Part shown: piece by piece, positions 1-10,711 of the stretch
Numbering within the stretch: position 1 is the first letter of the stretch
How the letters are laid out: every line of letters starts with the position of its first letter
Assembly: GCA_004009845.1 (NCBI GenBank)
Contig: RMBW01000008.1
Coordinates: 310,001-374,000, forward strand
Length of the DNA: 64,000 nt
Source of the DNA: Davidsoniella eucalypti
Taxonomy: Eukaryota > Ascomycota > Sordariomycetes > Microascales > Ceratocystidaceae
Direction of reading: 5' to 3'
Notes under the pieces: model-generated
Databases searched by the model: none
The model's input: only the letters and a program-made list of their open reading frames with translations
Told to the model about the DNA's origin: nothing
Program-made: the position numbers and the translations under genes

Positions 1-68
1 GAAACTATTTGTAGCCTAACTGACAACGCCCCGTCCAGACTCGCTTCATATTAGCAATCACAGTCTGT

Positions 69-101
69 GTCTCCCAAAGGTCTCCCAAAGGTCTCCCAAA
101 G
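69..101. repeat. Three tandem copies of an 11-bp unit
   Basis: The unit GTCTCCCAAAG occurs three times without mismatch at 69-79, 80-90 and 91-101, then the sequence diverges. It lies in non-coding DNA. This is a short minisatellite, probably made by replication slippage. No function can be assigned. Confidence 0.9.
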
Positions 102-3100
102 AGGGCCCTTTGGTTTTCGCTCACACGAGCAAAGGGGCTACACAGCATAACGCCTTAGCCGAGGGCATACCGAAGTATGGGTGGCTCTCGGTTCCCTGAG
201 TCTGGCGCAGTCGTGGCCAGTAGCTTCAGAGACATCAAGCTAGGCAATACATAATACAGCACAGAGCATAGAGGAGAGCATGAAGGAGGCGTGTGGTGGG
301 ATCCAGGAATGGGCAATAAGTATGTATCATCGCTAGAGCTGTAGACCACGCACTACTGGCTCAACCATCGCCCGGCCATAGCCTAACAAAAAGCCTACCG
401 ACTGGCCAGCACTTGTTGATACTGGGTCGTGATGTCTCTTAGGATGGCGTTATTGGCGGAAAAGCCACTAACCTTTGAAGGACTCACCTTGAAATGCAAG
501 ATTGAAGACAGGCCTATGGCGCCCATGATGAAGAATTAATACACGTCTCAGTTATATTTGCGAATTCCACCTCACGAAACATGGCGTTTGCTAGGGCTAC
601 TCAAATAGGAAGTATGCTATGTCAAGTGTTGAAACCCTAGCTGCGTAGCTCATATAGCATGTCCTCGATTCTTATTCATCAGCCAATAAGTGGGTAAGAG
701 TGTCGACTAGTCGATAGTGGAGCAACCGTTTCAATCTCATTTTTGTATCAAACCCTAGTTTATGATAACCCTATCTCTGATGTCGTGAAATATTGCGCCG
801 ATTAACATCATGTGCGTGTTTTCCGATTCATGTTCGCAGCAGAGCAATCTAAGCGAGTTAGAAAAATCGTTTCTTACGGCAAATTATCATTTTTTGGGTC
901 GGGTATCGACTCTACTGTTCTAAATATAAGAGAGGAAATGATTTCTTTTTCTTCTTCTCGCTACTAGCGCTACCATAATGCGTCGGGAATTGGGCTGTTT
1001 GAGCTTGGATAATGTCCGAAGTGTCGGAAGAAAGTATCGCGAAGCTTACCCTATCCTAAGGTCACATTGAATACTCCGTAGCTATGGGATCTCTATTTAG
1101 CTCATTGTTTCTAGATTGAACGGCGAGGTCATTGAACTTGGTCCTCAGAGGCTTCTAGTGGCTTTCCAAGCCCTTCTTCTGTTACTTTGAATAGCATTGT
1201 CATGCATCAATCATGTTATAAACGTTGTTTTCCAAAACGTGAACATTGGTCAAGCATAGGCCTTGACATTGACACAGTCCAGGACTATCATCGCCGATTC
1301 TACGCATTCTATAGTTCGTTCTTCAGTGTGGCTTAGCAAACCTTTTTTCTTTCTTTTTTTTTGCAAGCTGCCTCTATAGAGAGAAAACAGACTATCCTGA
1401 CCTCTAATTGTTATTGTATATAACGATCAATGAGTGCAAAACAGATCGTCTGGCTTGGCAATAGTAGATAATGAGTGATACTATAGCATATGCATAAATT
1501 CCTGGCACCTTCTCCGACACTACAACCTTAAAAAGCTACAATCCTACCTGTCTGTTAGGGTTGACGGATAGGCTGCGATCTACACAGCAAAAAGGACGCT
1601 TAACAGCATGTTGACAGAAAGGCCTCCGTCGATCAAACCGTCCAAGTCAGAAGTTGGGACTCCGCGGCTTCTCAGACCACTAGACAGGGATATAAGGGCT
1701 TTTCTAACTGGCTTTCCAGCTATATAAGCACAGGGTTATTGTTTGGAAATAACACCTTCTGAAACCGGGTTGCCGCTTAGCCAGAGGTTTTTAGCATCAC
1801 CACTCCGGTATAAAAGAGAAGGAATGCTTTCTGCCAGAGAGAACGGGCCACCTGGCGGCCCCGATGCGTCTGATATCAGCGGAGAAAGGCTCCATTGAAG
1901 CAATGATTTTCCTTCAAGAAATACAGTCAAGCATATTTGTAGCTGTAGACAGCCTTCATTGTGACTATAGCCATAACCCGAGCGGCATTATGTGACTATG
2001 GTGTCTCTCTGTGTTGAGAGATCGCGAGAGCATCTTACACGGGGACTGCACGGGAGCAGACCCACGATGCTACTTTCTTAATGGCGATGCCTGGCAGTGA
2101 TGAGATGAGAAGAGAAACGCTGGCTTGTCGATACCCTTCACAGCGTCGCAGAACTGTTGGCTCAGACTCTCCAAGTTCAGCCAACCCGCGACAGTTTATG
2201 TTCGTTCAACAGACCGGCCTGTCCATATTGGCATCTGAAGTGGAAGATGTGATCTTTGCCCGCTGGTTGGTTTGATGTGCTTCACTCATCGCAAATACTG
2301 GCTGAACTCTGGACTTGTTCTGTTCGCATTGTTGTCCGTCTTTGAGCCTGGGGTGTGGCGTGTTGAAACCCCTTCGAAACGGTTCTGCTCCTCATACAGA
2401 TAATAGATCTGCCTCGTTCAAACCTTGACTAGAAAATTGCTTAATATGGCAGATACAATAGGGCTAGCTGGCTGGCACGTACCACTTTTTATTTTTATTT
2501 TTTGAATTATTATTATATTATTTTTAATAATGCTTTGTTCTTTCTTTCCCTTTGCCCTTGACAATAACCAGAGTAGACTAGGCCGAGCCGGGGCAAAAAA
2601 CAAGGTTTACAAGCGAGAAGCAAGTCAAACATGAAGCAGCAAGAATTTTGTCTTTAGACTGGATTGGGCTTACCTGCACGCTGATCCTGTTTTACGAAGT
2701 GACAGGCTCTCACTTTTCAACATGAGATGGGGCACGACTGGCGATGCGCTCGTAGAGATTCTTGGCTTTCTGGACCGATGCTACGTAGCTCGACACTTAT
2801 CAGACAGACGGAAGAAACCACAGAAGAACGTGAATATCAGTAGAGGCCGCCGCAGCTATGGGCAGTCCAAGGCACAGTATAAGGGCGAAGACGAGAGAGG
2901 GAGACTGGGGAGGGAGAGAGTCATCAAACGAGATCCCAAGTATGGAATATGGAGCTAGCCAATGATGTCAGAAACACTCGTCCATCAAAGCTCGAGGATG
3001 CTCAAAGCTCCGAGTACCCCCCCCCCCTTCCTTGCGCCTTGACCAACAAATATATTTCTCTAGTCCTTTAAAACCAAGTGCAAGTTCCATGAACAAAGTA

Positions 3101-3240
3101 TTCTATTGTTGTTATTTTTAGGAAACCATTCCTTACTCCAATACTCTTCTTTCCCTTTCCTTCTTTTCGTGCCACAGGCTGAGCTGGTCTCATAGTGTTG
3201 CTCTCTTTCTGCTCCGTGTACATATAACCGACTACCTAGC

Positions 3241-3502
3241 ATCCCAATTTCCTTGTTTCTTCTTTCTTTTTACTTAATAGCCTTATTCGTCCAGACTGTA
3301 TCTTCTGTGAGACTTTCTGTTTCTCTTCTCTTCTCTTCAGGCTGGTCCTTCTGTTCTACATTACACCTATTGCGTTATATTATTGCCGCCATTCAGTATA
3401 TCATTACGAACAACGCCGACCAGTCTTTCTCTTCGCTCTCCTCTTTTTTTCTCGTCTATACAAACTTATAAAAATCAACAAAAAACATATATCTTAGCCA
3501 TA
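3241..3502 (+). promoter_or_regulatory. Pyrimidine-rich leader/promoter of the membrane-protein gene
   Basis: From about 3241 to 3450 the plus strand is dominated by CT tracts such as TTTCTCTTCTCTTCTCTTC, typical of core promoters and 5' leaders of filamentous ascomycetes. It leads directly into the ATG at 3503. No clear TATA box is visible, and the transcription start cannot be set from sequence alone. Confidence 0.45.
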
Positions 3503-4522
3503 ATGTCTAGCCTGCGCGTCTCCTCCTCTCTCGTCGAGGGAGTCATCGACCCTGTCCGGAACATAGTCGCTGGCCAGGACGCTGACAAAGATGCCGACCC
3601 GGTCTCGCCATCGAAGGCTTCTCCCTCACCTAGCAAAACCACTCCTACGTTTTCTTCTTCTTCTTCTTTAGTATCGGCGACATCCTCATCTACCTCGGCT
3701 CCAGCTGCTACCAAAATTCCCAAGACCACCCCTGCTCCCACAGACATCACTAATAATGCCGCCGAGAAGCCTGATGGTCCGCCCGGGCCACTGTCGTCTA
3801 CGCCCTCTGCTCCCGCCAAGTCTTCGTCCTCTGATGCTCCCTCAAAGTCACCCGCACCGCCAACAACCTCTTCGGATGCCCCCAAGTCGACCCCAACATC
3901 GTCTGCTTCGTCGACTACTTCTTCTTCGGCGACTACTTCGTCTTCGTCAACTACTTCGACTTCGTCAACTACTTCGTCTTCGTCAACTACTACCAGCGAG
4001 CCCGCCACTACCGAGACTCCCAGCCCTGCCACGCCCAGCCCAGTAGTCAGCACTCAGACCTCGGAATCCTCAACTAGCCTGTCTGACACCATCTACAACA
4101 CCATCATTGCGCCATCAACAACTCTCTCCACCGCTACCGTCGACGCTACTGGACTTGCCCAGAACCAAGCTGATGGCACGGGCTCTGCCTCTGCCTCGCT
4201 GACTGCCACGGCTACGTCCTCGGCCACTGCTTCTTCTACACCCGGCATCGATGCCCCCCCGCGCTCTAACTCTGCTATGAAGATCGCCGTTCCCGTAGCT
4301 GCCAGTGTCGGCGGTGCCATGGCCCTCAGCGGCATTGGCCTAGCTCTCTCGATGAGATACCGTCGCGGCAAGTGGCCCTTCAAGCCCTCTCCGGAGGCCT
4401 TCGTGGAGATGCGCGATGAGGATTTGGAGAAGAGAAACATGGAAAGAAAAGCTCAGGCCAAATGGGACCCTAACCGCACCCACGACCGCATCAGCCAGTT
4501 CATCCGCGGAAGCGCCACTTAG
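3503..4522 (+). CDS. Ser/Thr-rich single-pass membrane protein
   Basis: Intronless gene for a protein of 339 residues. Residues about 30-255 are extremely rich in Ser, Thr, Pro and Ala, as in heavily O-mannosylated fungal surface proteins. Residues about 261-285 form one hydrophobic segment followed by RYRRGKW, a basic stop-transfer signal, then a charged tail of about 50 residues. This is the layout of Mid2/Wsc/SKG6-type cell-surface sensors. However, there is no WSC domain and the N-terminus (MSSLRVSSSL) is not a classical signal peptide, so the membrane segment may act as a signal anchor. I chose the ATG at 3503, where a CCATAATG context follows a CT-rich leader. The same frame is open from an upstream ATG-like position at 3383, but that segment looks like leader. 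Four 18-bp repeats lie inside the coding region. The topology inference is fair; the sensor role is speculative. Confidence 0.8.
   Translation: MSSLRVSSSLVEGVIDPVRNIVAGQDADKDADPVSPSKASPSPSKTTPTFSSSSSLVSATSSSTSAPAATKIPKTTPAPTDITNNAAEKPDGPPGPLSSTPSAPAKSSSSDAPSKSPAPPTTSSDAPKSTPTSSASSTTSSSATTSSSSTTSTSSTTSSSSTTTSEPATTETPSPATPSPVVSTQTSESSTSLSDTIYNTIIAPSTTLSTATVDATGLAQNQADGTGSASASLTATATSSATASSTPGIDAPPRSNSAMKIAVPVAASVGGAMALSGIGLALSMRYRRGKWPFKPSPEAFVEMRDEDLEKRNMERKAQAKWDPNRTHDRISQFIRGSAT
3911..3982 (+). repeat. 18-bp coding minisatellite, 4 copies
   Basis: Four adjacent 18-bp units begin at 3911, 3929, 3947 and 3965. They are variants of TCAACTACTTCGTCTTCG and encode (S/A)TTSxS hexapeptides in the Ser/Thr-rich ectodomain. 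The unit is a multiple of three, so gain or loss of copies keeps the frame and would change stalk length between strains. Confidence 0.85.
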
Positions 4523-5808
4523 GTGACTGATGTATATTATTTTTTGATTCTTTTTGGGTCAGCTATGTTGTCGATGTATGAGGGCGAGAAAGGGAATAGG
4601 GCACTGAATAGTAGCTATAATTAATGTATGAACTGATGATCTTTTAAATATATCAAACAACCCATAATGCCATGGCTGGCCCAAAAAACAGTTGACTTCG
4701 TCCTTGCCTTGTGAAACATGATGAAATGTTATATTAGATTGCGATCAAACCACATGTCTTGGTCGATATGTGACGCATATTCTGTTTGTTTCTAGATTTG
4801 TCGAGACGTCCTGTGAAGTTTGGTCTTATAGAATGTCCTTTGACCACACTATCGGAATACTTAGTGATTGGTATAAACAGTTGCTGGTAGAGTCTAGAGA
4901 CTGTCGACAGTTTGATCTGGTTGGCTTAGAAACTATGATCTCGTCCGCAGTAATGACACGACTGAAGTTTATAAATACTGACATGTCATCCACATAGTCA
5001 TGCCATAGTCCATCGAACCAACGGCTCGTTAGAATTGTCGAAACCACTTCTCCCTCTTTGGATATCTTCTAGTTCTAGCATGCGATATGACTCACGGGAT
5101 AGGCATGGAGCCTCATTACGTCCTTGCCACTGCTCCTCTCCAGGCAACCATCAGCCTCACATTAGAAGATCCCCCCAACGGAAGGCACCTCGCAAACATC
5201 TTGACCAATATGGAGATCACGATAATTCTGATAGAGGAAGAATGGTGGTGCCTAGAGATAGGTCGCGGGCCAGCGGTCCGAGGAGAGGTAATTACCCAGT
5301 TCAGACAACAAAAAGATGAGCTTGCCGTACTGATTTGAAAATTCATTTGAACTGAGTCACAGATTCTGATCTTCGCGCCGACCAGATGGGAAGGCGCGCG
5401 CCCAACTTCGGACGATCAAGATCAAAATCTCGCGATAGATCCTCTTCGTCGGACCGGCAGATTGAGCGTGCCTTCCATCTTGAGCGGGATATCAAAGAAA
5501 GAGCACGCCTAAGTCGAGTGACTGTGCCTCAAAGGAGGTCTGCAAAGATGGCCGGGCAACCAAGGAGTTCGTTTTTTGGACGTTCGTCTTTCCAGCTTGT
5601 TGCTAGGCAAAGTCGTTCTGCAACGTCTTCCTCTACCTTTATAAAGACTCAAAAACCTGAAGTTCTTCTTCCTCCGTCCAACTTTCCAACCTTCCAATCC
5701 ACGATCCAACACCAACCAACGCCTGTTCCAACACTGATTCTGTTTTCTCATCTTCATCTTTCAAGGACCCGAGAAACAACTACAGAAAGAATCACATTGG
5801 CGAACAAC
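4523..5808. other. Intergenic stretch with possible Arg/Ser-rich relic
   Basis: Positions 4523-5030 hold only the 3' end of the upstream gene and AT-rich DNA. From about 5035 to 5560 two segments in the same frame (5035-5319 and from the ATG at 5386) encode Arg/Ser/Asp-rich peptides, including GRSRSKSRDRSSSSDRQIER, separated by a stop. The second runs in frame into the RBR ligase. It could be a longer ligase N-terminus, an exon of an unrecognised gene or a decayed gene. Positions 5640-5808 look like a 5' leader (CTTCATCTTTCAAGG, then A-rich up to the ATG at 5809). Confidence 0.4.
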
Positions 5809-7541
5809 ATGGAGCGTGAGACCCAGCCCTTCCCCGAGGAGTTCAGTGAGCTCGAATCCTGGACTGCTGCCGCCGTGCCCCACAACATGATGGTGATGTA
5901 CCTCTGCATGACGGACGCTATGCGAGCTGCCATTCTTGACTTCTGGGGCCCGAATGTCACAGACCCATCGTTCGTCCTGGAGTTCGCAGCATGCGAAAGG
6001 TGTAGCCGTGACTGTATCAGGGCACGGGAAGGCATGGCATATGCATCGGAGTGGGCAGAGCTTGACGAGTTTGCAGATAGCCTGACGCTATGCTGCGAAG
6101 CTTTGGTGTGCCAGTCTTGCATTCGCCAGGCTGTCGAACGAAGAGTGGCCGTCCTCGATGTCGTCGGAGGCGGTCACTGGACCAATCTAGACGACGCAGA
6201 AGATATTCTTACTGCACAAGAGTACGGCGCAAACTGCCCCCTTGACTGTTTGCAATCAAACGCTTGGATTGCTAACAACTACGGCGGTGGTATGTCGCCG
6301 TACCGCGACGAAACCTTGGATGCTGTGTTTGCTCGCGGAGATCGCATAGATCAGCAGCAGCGCCAAAGTGGCCATACTGGGCCTATCCACGGACAGAGGT
6401 GAGTAATCCTTATCATATCAAGGCAACGAATATGTTCTAACAGTTATGGCATGAAATAGACTTGGCCGTCTCGGGCTTCTCAGAAACGCCCTTCTCACCA
6501 TCCAGCCTCGTCCATCCCCAGAAGATCTTGCCGAAATGCGCGAGTTCTACGATCTCCTTTCCGCCATGGGTTTCACTCACGACCCTAGTAGTGACGATGT
6601 CACTATGGCCATGCTCGAGGCCAGCGGAATCGAGATGGAAGATCTCCAGCACGAGCCGTTCAAGCTGTTCACGTTTCAGCGGAACGGGCGCCGGGTGCAG
6701 ATCCCTCTGTTCCTGAGATATTTCCAGCGAACTGCAACAAAGACTTGCGAGATTTGCCTGGACGATATCCAGGACATGGAGACTGGGGAGGACTGGGAGG
6801 CGTGGGAGGAGATCTGGGCGGATCTGGGTAACCAGGAGGCCGGATATCAGGCCCTGAGGTTCCCACTGCGGATGTTCAAGCGATGTACGCACGATATCAA
6901 CTTCTGCAGTGGGTGCCTACAGGAGCACATCTCGGTCCATGTCCGTGAACAGGCCCAAAATGCCGTGGGCAATATAGAGTGCCCAGGCCAGAACTGCGAT
7001 CGAAGATTGAGACAATCCGAGATCGAATCATACGCCACCAGAGAAGTCAGAACACGGTACGTTCATGCCTGGTAGTGACTGCACCCATAAAACACTCGTG
7101 ACTAACAATATCTGCTACTATAGATACACTGACTTGGTCGCCGTCGTTCGCCAACAAAACGACCCCAACTTCATGTGGTGCGTAAGTGGAACTTGCCACT
7201 ACGGTGAAGTCCACCCCGCGGGCGCTACAAGAGTCGCCTGTAGCCGTTGTCGCACAGCCATGTGCTTCAACCACCGCGGTCCGTGGCACGACGGTCGAAC
7301 TTGCCGGGAAGTCGATACCGGCGAGGACGAACAGACGACGGGCTGGATCCAGACTAACACGAAGCAGTGCCCGCGCTGTCGTGCAAACATCGAGATGAAC
7401 GGCGGCTGCCTTCACATGACTTGCACGAGATGTAGGCACGAGTTTTGCTGGGAGTGTCTTACAGATTGGAGAGTCTGTGGAAACGACCCCCGTCGGCACG
7501 CAATGCATTGTCCAACAAGAGGACATGGAAGAATGTATTGA
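5809..7541 (+). CDS. RBR-type E3 ubiquitin ligase
   Basis: Three exons: 5809-6398, 6460-7056 and 7124-7541, encoding 534 residues; introns of 61 and 67 bp are GT-AG. RBR ligases take ubiquitin from an E2 onto a catalytic cysteine in RING2 and then onto the substrate. RING1 starts with CEIC at residues 293-296. The IBR lies at about 415-470, starting with CVSGTC. RING2 starts with CPRC at 478-481 and contains GGCLHMTC, whose first Cys (491) is the expected catalytic residue; HEFCWEC follows. An additional Cys-rich patch (CERCSRDC, then CCEALVCQSC) precedes RING1 at about residues 65-110. The start at 5809 has a strong AACAACATGG context. An in-frame ATG at 5386 would add 141 Arg/Ser-rich residues. 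The substrate is unknown. Fungal genomes often carry several divergent RBR proteins, and this one is not a clear match to HHARI or Itt1. Confidence 0.88.
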
Positions 7542-7815
7542 TCTTGACATCGGACGTCTAGTACCAGCACTTGTCGTCTTTCCTTCGTGCTGTCTTGTTT
7601 CCATAGCCTGGTGTTTCGTGTGTCATTTAGTGTTCTGTCTCATGGTCTGGTGGGTTTGATATAGAAGTAGATAGTTCTGGTTCAATTTAGGTTTTGTTAA
7701 CAACTACATGACTATTATATAACAGCAAAACAACAACTGTGTTCTGTTCTAAGATATATATGACTGTTATTGCTATTGTATTCTTTGTTGTTTCGGTAAG
7801 ACAGCAGGGCCAAGG

Positions 7816-7840
7816 TTTGATTTGATTATATTTAACGTCT
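7816..7840. repeat. AT-rich 25-bp direct repeat, copy 1
   Basis: TTTGATTTGATTATATTTAA followed by CGTCT. It matches the copy at 7945-7969 except for one base. Both lie just upstream of the tRNA gene. Confidence 0.85.
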
Positions 7841-7930
7841 GCTTTAATCACTAAGATCATACGACGCCGGATTGGATACCGGACAGATATTGAAAGTCCT
7901 CCGCTAGACAAACTCAATAGCTTTGTATGT

Positions 7931-7989
7931 GCGGGAACACCTGATTTGATTTGATTATATTTAACATCTACCTATAGCGCGGGAACACC
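7931..7989. repeat. Direct repeat copy 2, flanked by GCGGGAACACC copies
   Basis: The second copy of the 25-bp AT-rich motif is at 7945-7969. It is bracketed by two copies of the 11-mer GCGGGAACACC at 7931-7941 and 7979-7989. The arrangement suggests a small nested local duplication near the tRNA gene. Confidence 0.8.
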
Positions 7990-8048
7990 GTTGTCGCACA
8001 AGCCTTCATAGTCTCCATTTGCAACTACAATATTTCGTGATATCTGAC

Positions 8049-8120
8049 GCCCTTATAGCGCAGTGGTAGCGCGTGTCACTCGTAATGACAAGGTCCTCGG
8101 TTCGACTCCGAGTGGGGGCA
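8049..8120 (+). tRNA. tRNA-Thr (anticodon CGU)
   Basis: A 72-nt intronless tRNA. The acceptor stem pairs GCCCTTA (8049-8055) with TGGGGGC (8113-8119), including two G-T pairs, and the discriminator is A. The D arm is GCGC-AGTGGTA-GCGC. The anticodon stem TGTCA/TGACA encloses the loop CTCGTAA, giving anticodon CGT, which reads ACG (Thr). The T arm is CTCGG-TTCGACT-CCGAG. Internal A and B boxes are present. A TTTT tract at about 8172 and a T10 run near 8178-8187 are possible Pol III terminators, somewhat far downstream. No CCA is encoded, as expected in eukaryotes. Confidence 0.96.
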
Positions 8121-8666
8121 GCTCTGCTACCTTGCACTATCTCCGGTGATATTCTAGTAGGTCGTTTGTCATTTTCGTTTTTTTTTTGTTATGTTGTGCC
8201 GTTCCTAAGTTACAGCTTGGCTCAATGTGGCATCGTGATGGGGCTTGTCTTTTTTCCTTCTTACTCACGAACGACAAGGCTTTCAGAAATTCAAAGATTC
8301 GTTTTGAGCATCATGAATACAACCGTATTATATGTACTTGGAATCTATAAGAAAATTATCTGGTGGCTATCTTACTTCGATTTGAGAACTAGCGACAGTG
8401 TGACGCTGGTGTAGCATAAATTTTAGTTCGTGTTCCCATAGTGATATCATGGATAAGTAAGCGCAATGCAACATTGAGAGGGGCACGTTAGTATAAAGTC
8501 ACAGCGAATCAGCTAGATTTTAGCCCGTAACGAGAAAAATAATGTATCTAATCAGATATCTGTTCATGACTGATTTCACAGTCCTGAAATTAACCTTCTC
8601 AGCCGTTTCCGCATAAGAAAAAGTCAAGAAACATCTCAACCTGAAGGACAGGGCAACAAGATCAAG
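8121..8666. other. Intergenic between tRNA and monooxygenase
   Basis: No gene is supported. It contains the T-run beyond the tRNA and the presumed promoter of the monooxygenase. An open frame at 8073-8414 overlaps the tRNA and has no domain, so I treat it as chance. Confidence 0.65.
8492..8497 (+). promoter_or_regulatory. TATA-like box upstream of monooxygenase
   Basis: TATAAA lies about 170 bp before the chosen ATG at 8667, a distance compatible with a fungal core promoter plus a short leader. The call rests on motif and position only. Confidence 0.35.
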
Positions 8667-10711
8667 ATGTCAGCACTAAGCAACGAACCGATCGAAAATC
8701 ACCGCAAGATGAGAGTGATTGTCATAGGTGCGGGGTTTTGTGGCATATATGCGGCTATACGGTAATAGAACATTCGGAACGACGTTGTTCTTATTCTCAC
8801 TAATCATCTTTTGTTTCTCGTGTACTACCAGCATCCCTCAACGCTTGTGCAATGTCGAGCTTCAAGTTTACGAAAAGAACAAAGGTTTATCTGGAACATG
8901 GTACGTGGATTTTGGTTGCCGTACTGGGATGACATTGGAATATATTTACAGCTAACAAAAACATAGGTGGAGTAACACTTACCCCGGAATTGCGTGTGAT
9001 GTGCCTTGTAAGCCAACCCTTAGAATCTACAGAGGGATACGATTTAGTTAACAGATATGATATCACCAGCGCATTCTTACCAATACACGTTTGCGCCAAA
9101 TCCGGCCTGGTCACACCTTTACGCCCCCGGAGCCGAAATCCGGGATTACATGACCTCCGTAGCTAAGCGTTTCGGAGCTACAAGATTCATCAAGACACAG
9201 CATCTTGTACAAGCCTGTGTTTGGGACCAAGACACCAAAAAGTGGCACGTCACTATCAAGAACACTTCGTCTGGAGAGGACTTTGTTGATATAGCAGATG
9301 TGGTCATATCGGCACGTGGAACTCTCAGCCAGCCATACTGGCCTGAAATCCCAGGTCTAGAGAGCTTTGAAGGACCGGCCATGCATACAGCTGAATGGGA
9401 TGACAGGTATGTGTTCTTACAGGTGTTCGCACCATATGCAAGACGACTGATTAACAAACCTTTAGTATCAATCTTGAAAATAAGCATATTGGCGTCATAG
9501 GCAATGGATCTAGTGCTATCCAGCTGATACCACAGCTCCAAAAGGTCGTTGGGGCTACCGTAACTGAATTTGCACGCTCTCCAACCTACATAATCAATTC
9601 CTTTGGTGAGTCTTCCATGGCTCGTCTAGGACTAGATCCGAGCACTAATAAGTGTAAGTCAATCAGATCTCTCTCTTAAACCCACCGTTTCTCATGGTCT
9701 GACCGATACGTAGTTCCGCAATCTCTCATCGATGAATGGAAGGCAAATCCGGCCGAGTATCTTCGCATTTGCAAGCTTATCGAACATGAGGGCCACATCG
9801 TGTTCGACTCAACAATCAAAGGCACCGGCATGGAACAAGGCGGTGGGCCGTACTTCCGCTCACAGATGCTCGAGCGAATGGGAGACAAAGCCCATCTTCT
9901 AGAGTCGTTTCTCCCCAAGTTCTCGCCGGGATGCCGGCGTATCACACCTGGCCCAGGATATCTCGAAGCGCTTTGCGCAGACAATGTGACTCTCAAAACA
10001 GGAGCCATCAAGGCCATCTCTAAATCCCGAGTAATCATGGAAGATGAGTCGGCTACCTCCGTCGATCTAGACGTGCTAATCTGTGCTACGGGATACGATA
10101 CATCAGGCGCCCCAAACTTTGAAGTCCGTGGACGCGGCGGAAAGACACTAGCTCAGCGATGGGAGAAATATCCCGAAGCCTATCTTTCCATAGCCGTTGA
10201 TGGATTCCCAAACTACTTTATTCTCGGCGGGCCAAACTCAAACATTGGCAGTGGAAGCTTGAACTCCATGTACGAGGCCGAAGGCGACTACGTCATCAAA
10301 GCAATCCGCAAGCTCCAACGCGAGGAATACGCTTCCATGGAAGTCAAGGCTGGTCCGATGAAAGCCTACAGCGCGTATATCGACGCCTACTTCAAGACTA
10401 CGGTGTATTCGGGCGAATGCTCTTCTTGGTATCGCGCCCACCGTACACAGGAGAGAATCGTCGGAGTCTGGCCAGGCTGTAGTAACCACGCTCTGGAGGC
10501 GCTGAGAGCGCCTAGATGGGAAGACTTCCAGTACGAGGCAACAGAAAACGCACAAGACAACTGTTTCCATTGGCTGGGTAACGGATCCAGCACAACGATC
10601 ATGGAAGGGGGAGATGATTCGTGGTACATCAACCCGAATGAGGTTGATGTCCCAGTCGAGAAAACTCCCGAGGACGATGCTAGGTATAAAGCACGGCCAT
10701 TTTGCGGTTAA
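8667..10711 (+). CDS. FAD-dependent Baeyer-Villiger-type monooxygenase
   Basis: Six exons: 8667-8761, 8832-8900, 8967-9007, 9070-9406, 9466-9653 and 9714-10711, giving 575 residues; the five introns are 59-70 bp. Class B flavin monooxygenases use NADPH and O2 to insert oxygen beside a ketone, giving esters or lactones. The first Rossmann motif is GAGFCG (residues 21-26), followed by GTWW and DVPSH. The Baeyer-Villiger fingerprint FxGxxxHxxxW(D/P) is intact as FEGPAMHTAEWD (168-179). The NADPH-binding motif GNGSSA is at 193-198 and the ATG motif (CATGYD) at about 367-372. The frame is continuous across every junction. Exon 3 is only 41 nt. For intron 3 I chose the acceptor at 9069 rather than the nearer AG because it restores DVPSH. 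The substrate is unknown; fungal relatives act in secondary metabolism or ketone catabolism. Its downstream neighbour on the same strand is an alcohol dehydrogenase. Confidence 0.9.

Larger units (their letters stand above)
1..3502. other. Gene-poor left flank
   Basis: I see no supportable gene here. Open frames are short (at most about 78 codons), overlap on both strands and show no recognisable domain. The stretch carries a small tandem repeat near its left end (69-101), an 11-base C run at 3017-3027, and, from about 3240, the pyrimidine-rich leader of the next gene. An unsupported non-coding RNA or a very short gene cannot be excluded. Confidence 0.6.
7542..8048. other. Intergenic, AT-rich with local duplication
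   Basis: No gene is seen. The stretch holds the 3' region of the ligase gene and a duplicated AT-rich motif (see the repeats at 7816 and 7945). It ends at the 5' end of the tRNA gene. Confidence 0.7.

Noticed and set aside
3475..4053. 192-codon minus-strand frame rich in Val/Glu/Asp
   Set aside because: Reverse complement of the Ser/Thr repeats of the membrane-protein gene; composition is fully explained by that codon bias.
5386..5808. Longer N-terminus for the RBR ligase from the ATG at 5386
   Set aside because: In frame, but the sequence just before 5809 reads like a 5' leader and the ATG at 5809 has the better context; noted as an alternative, not annotated.
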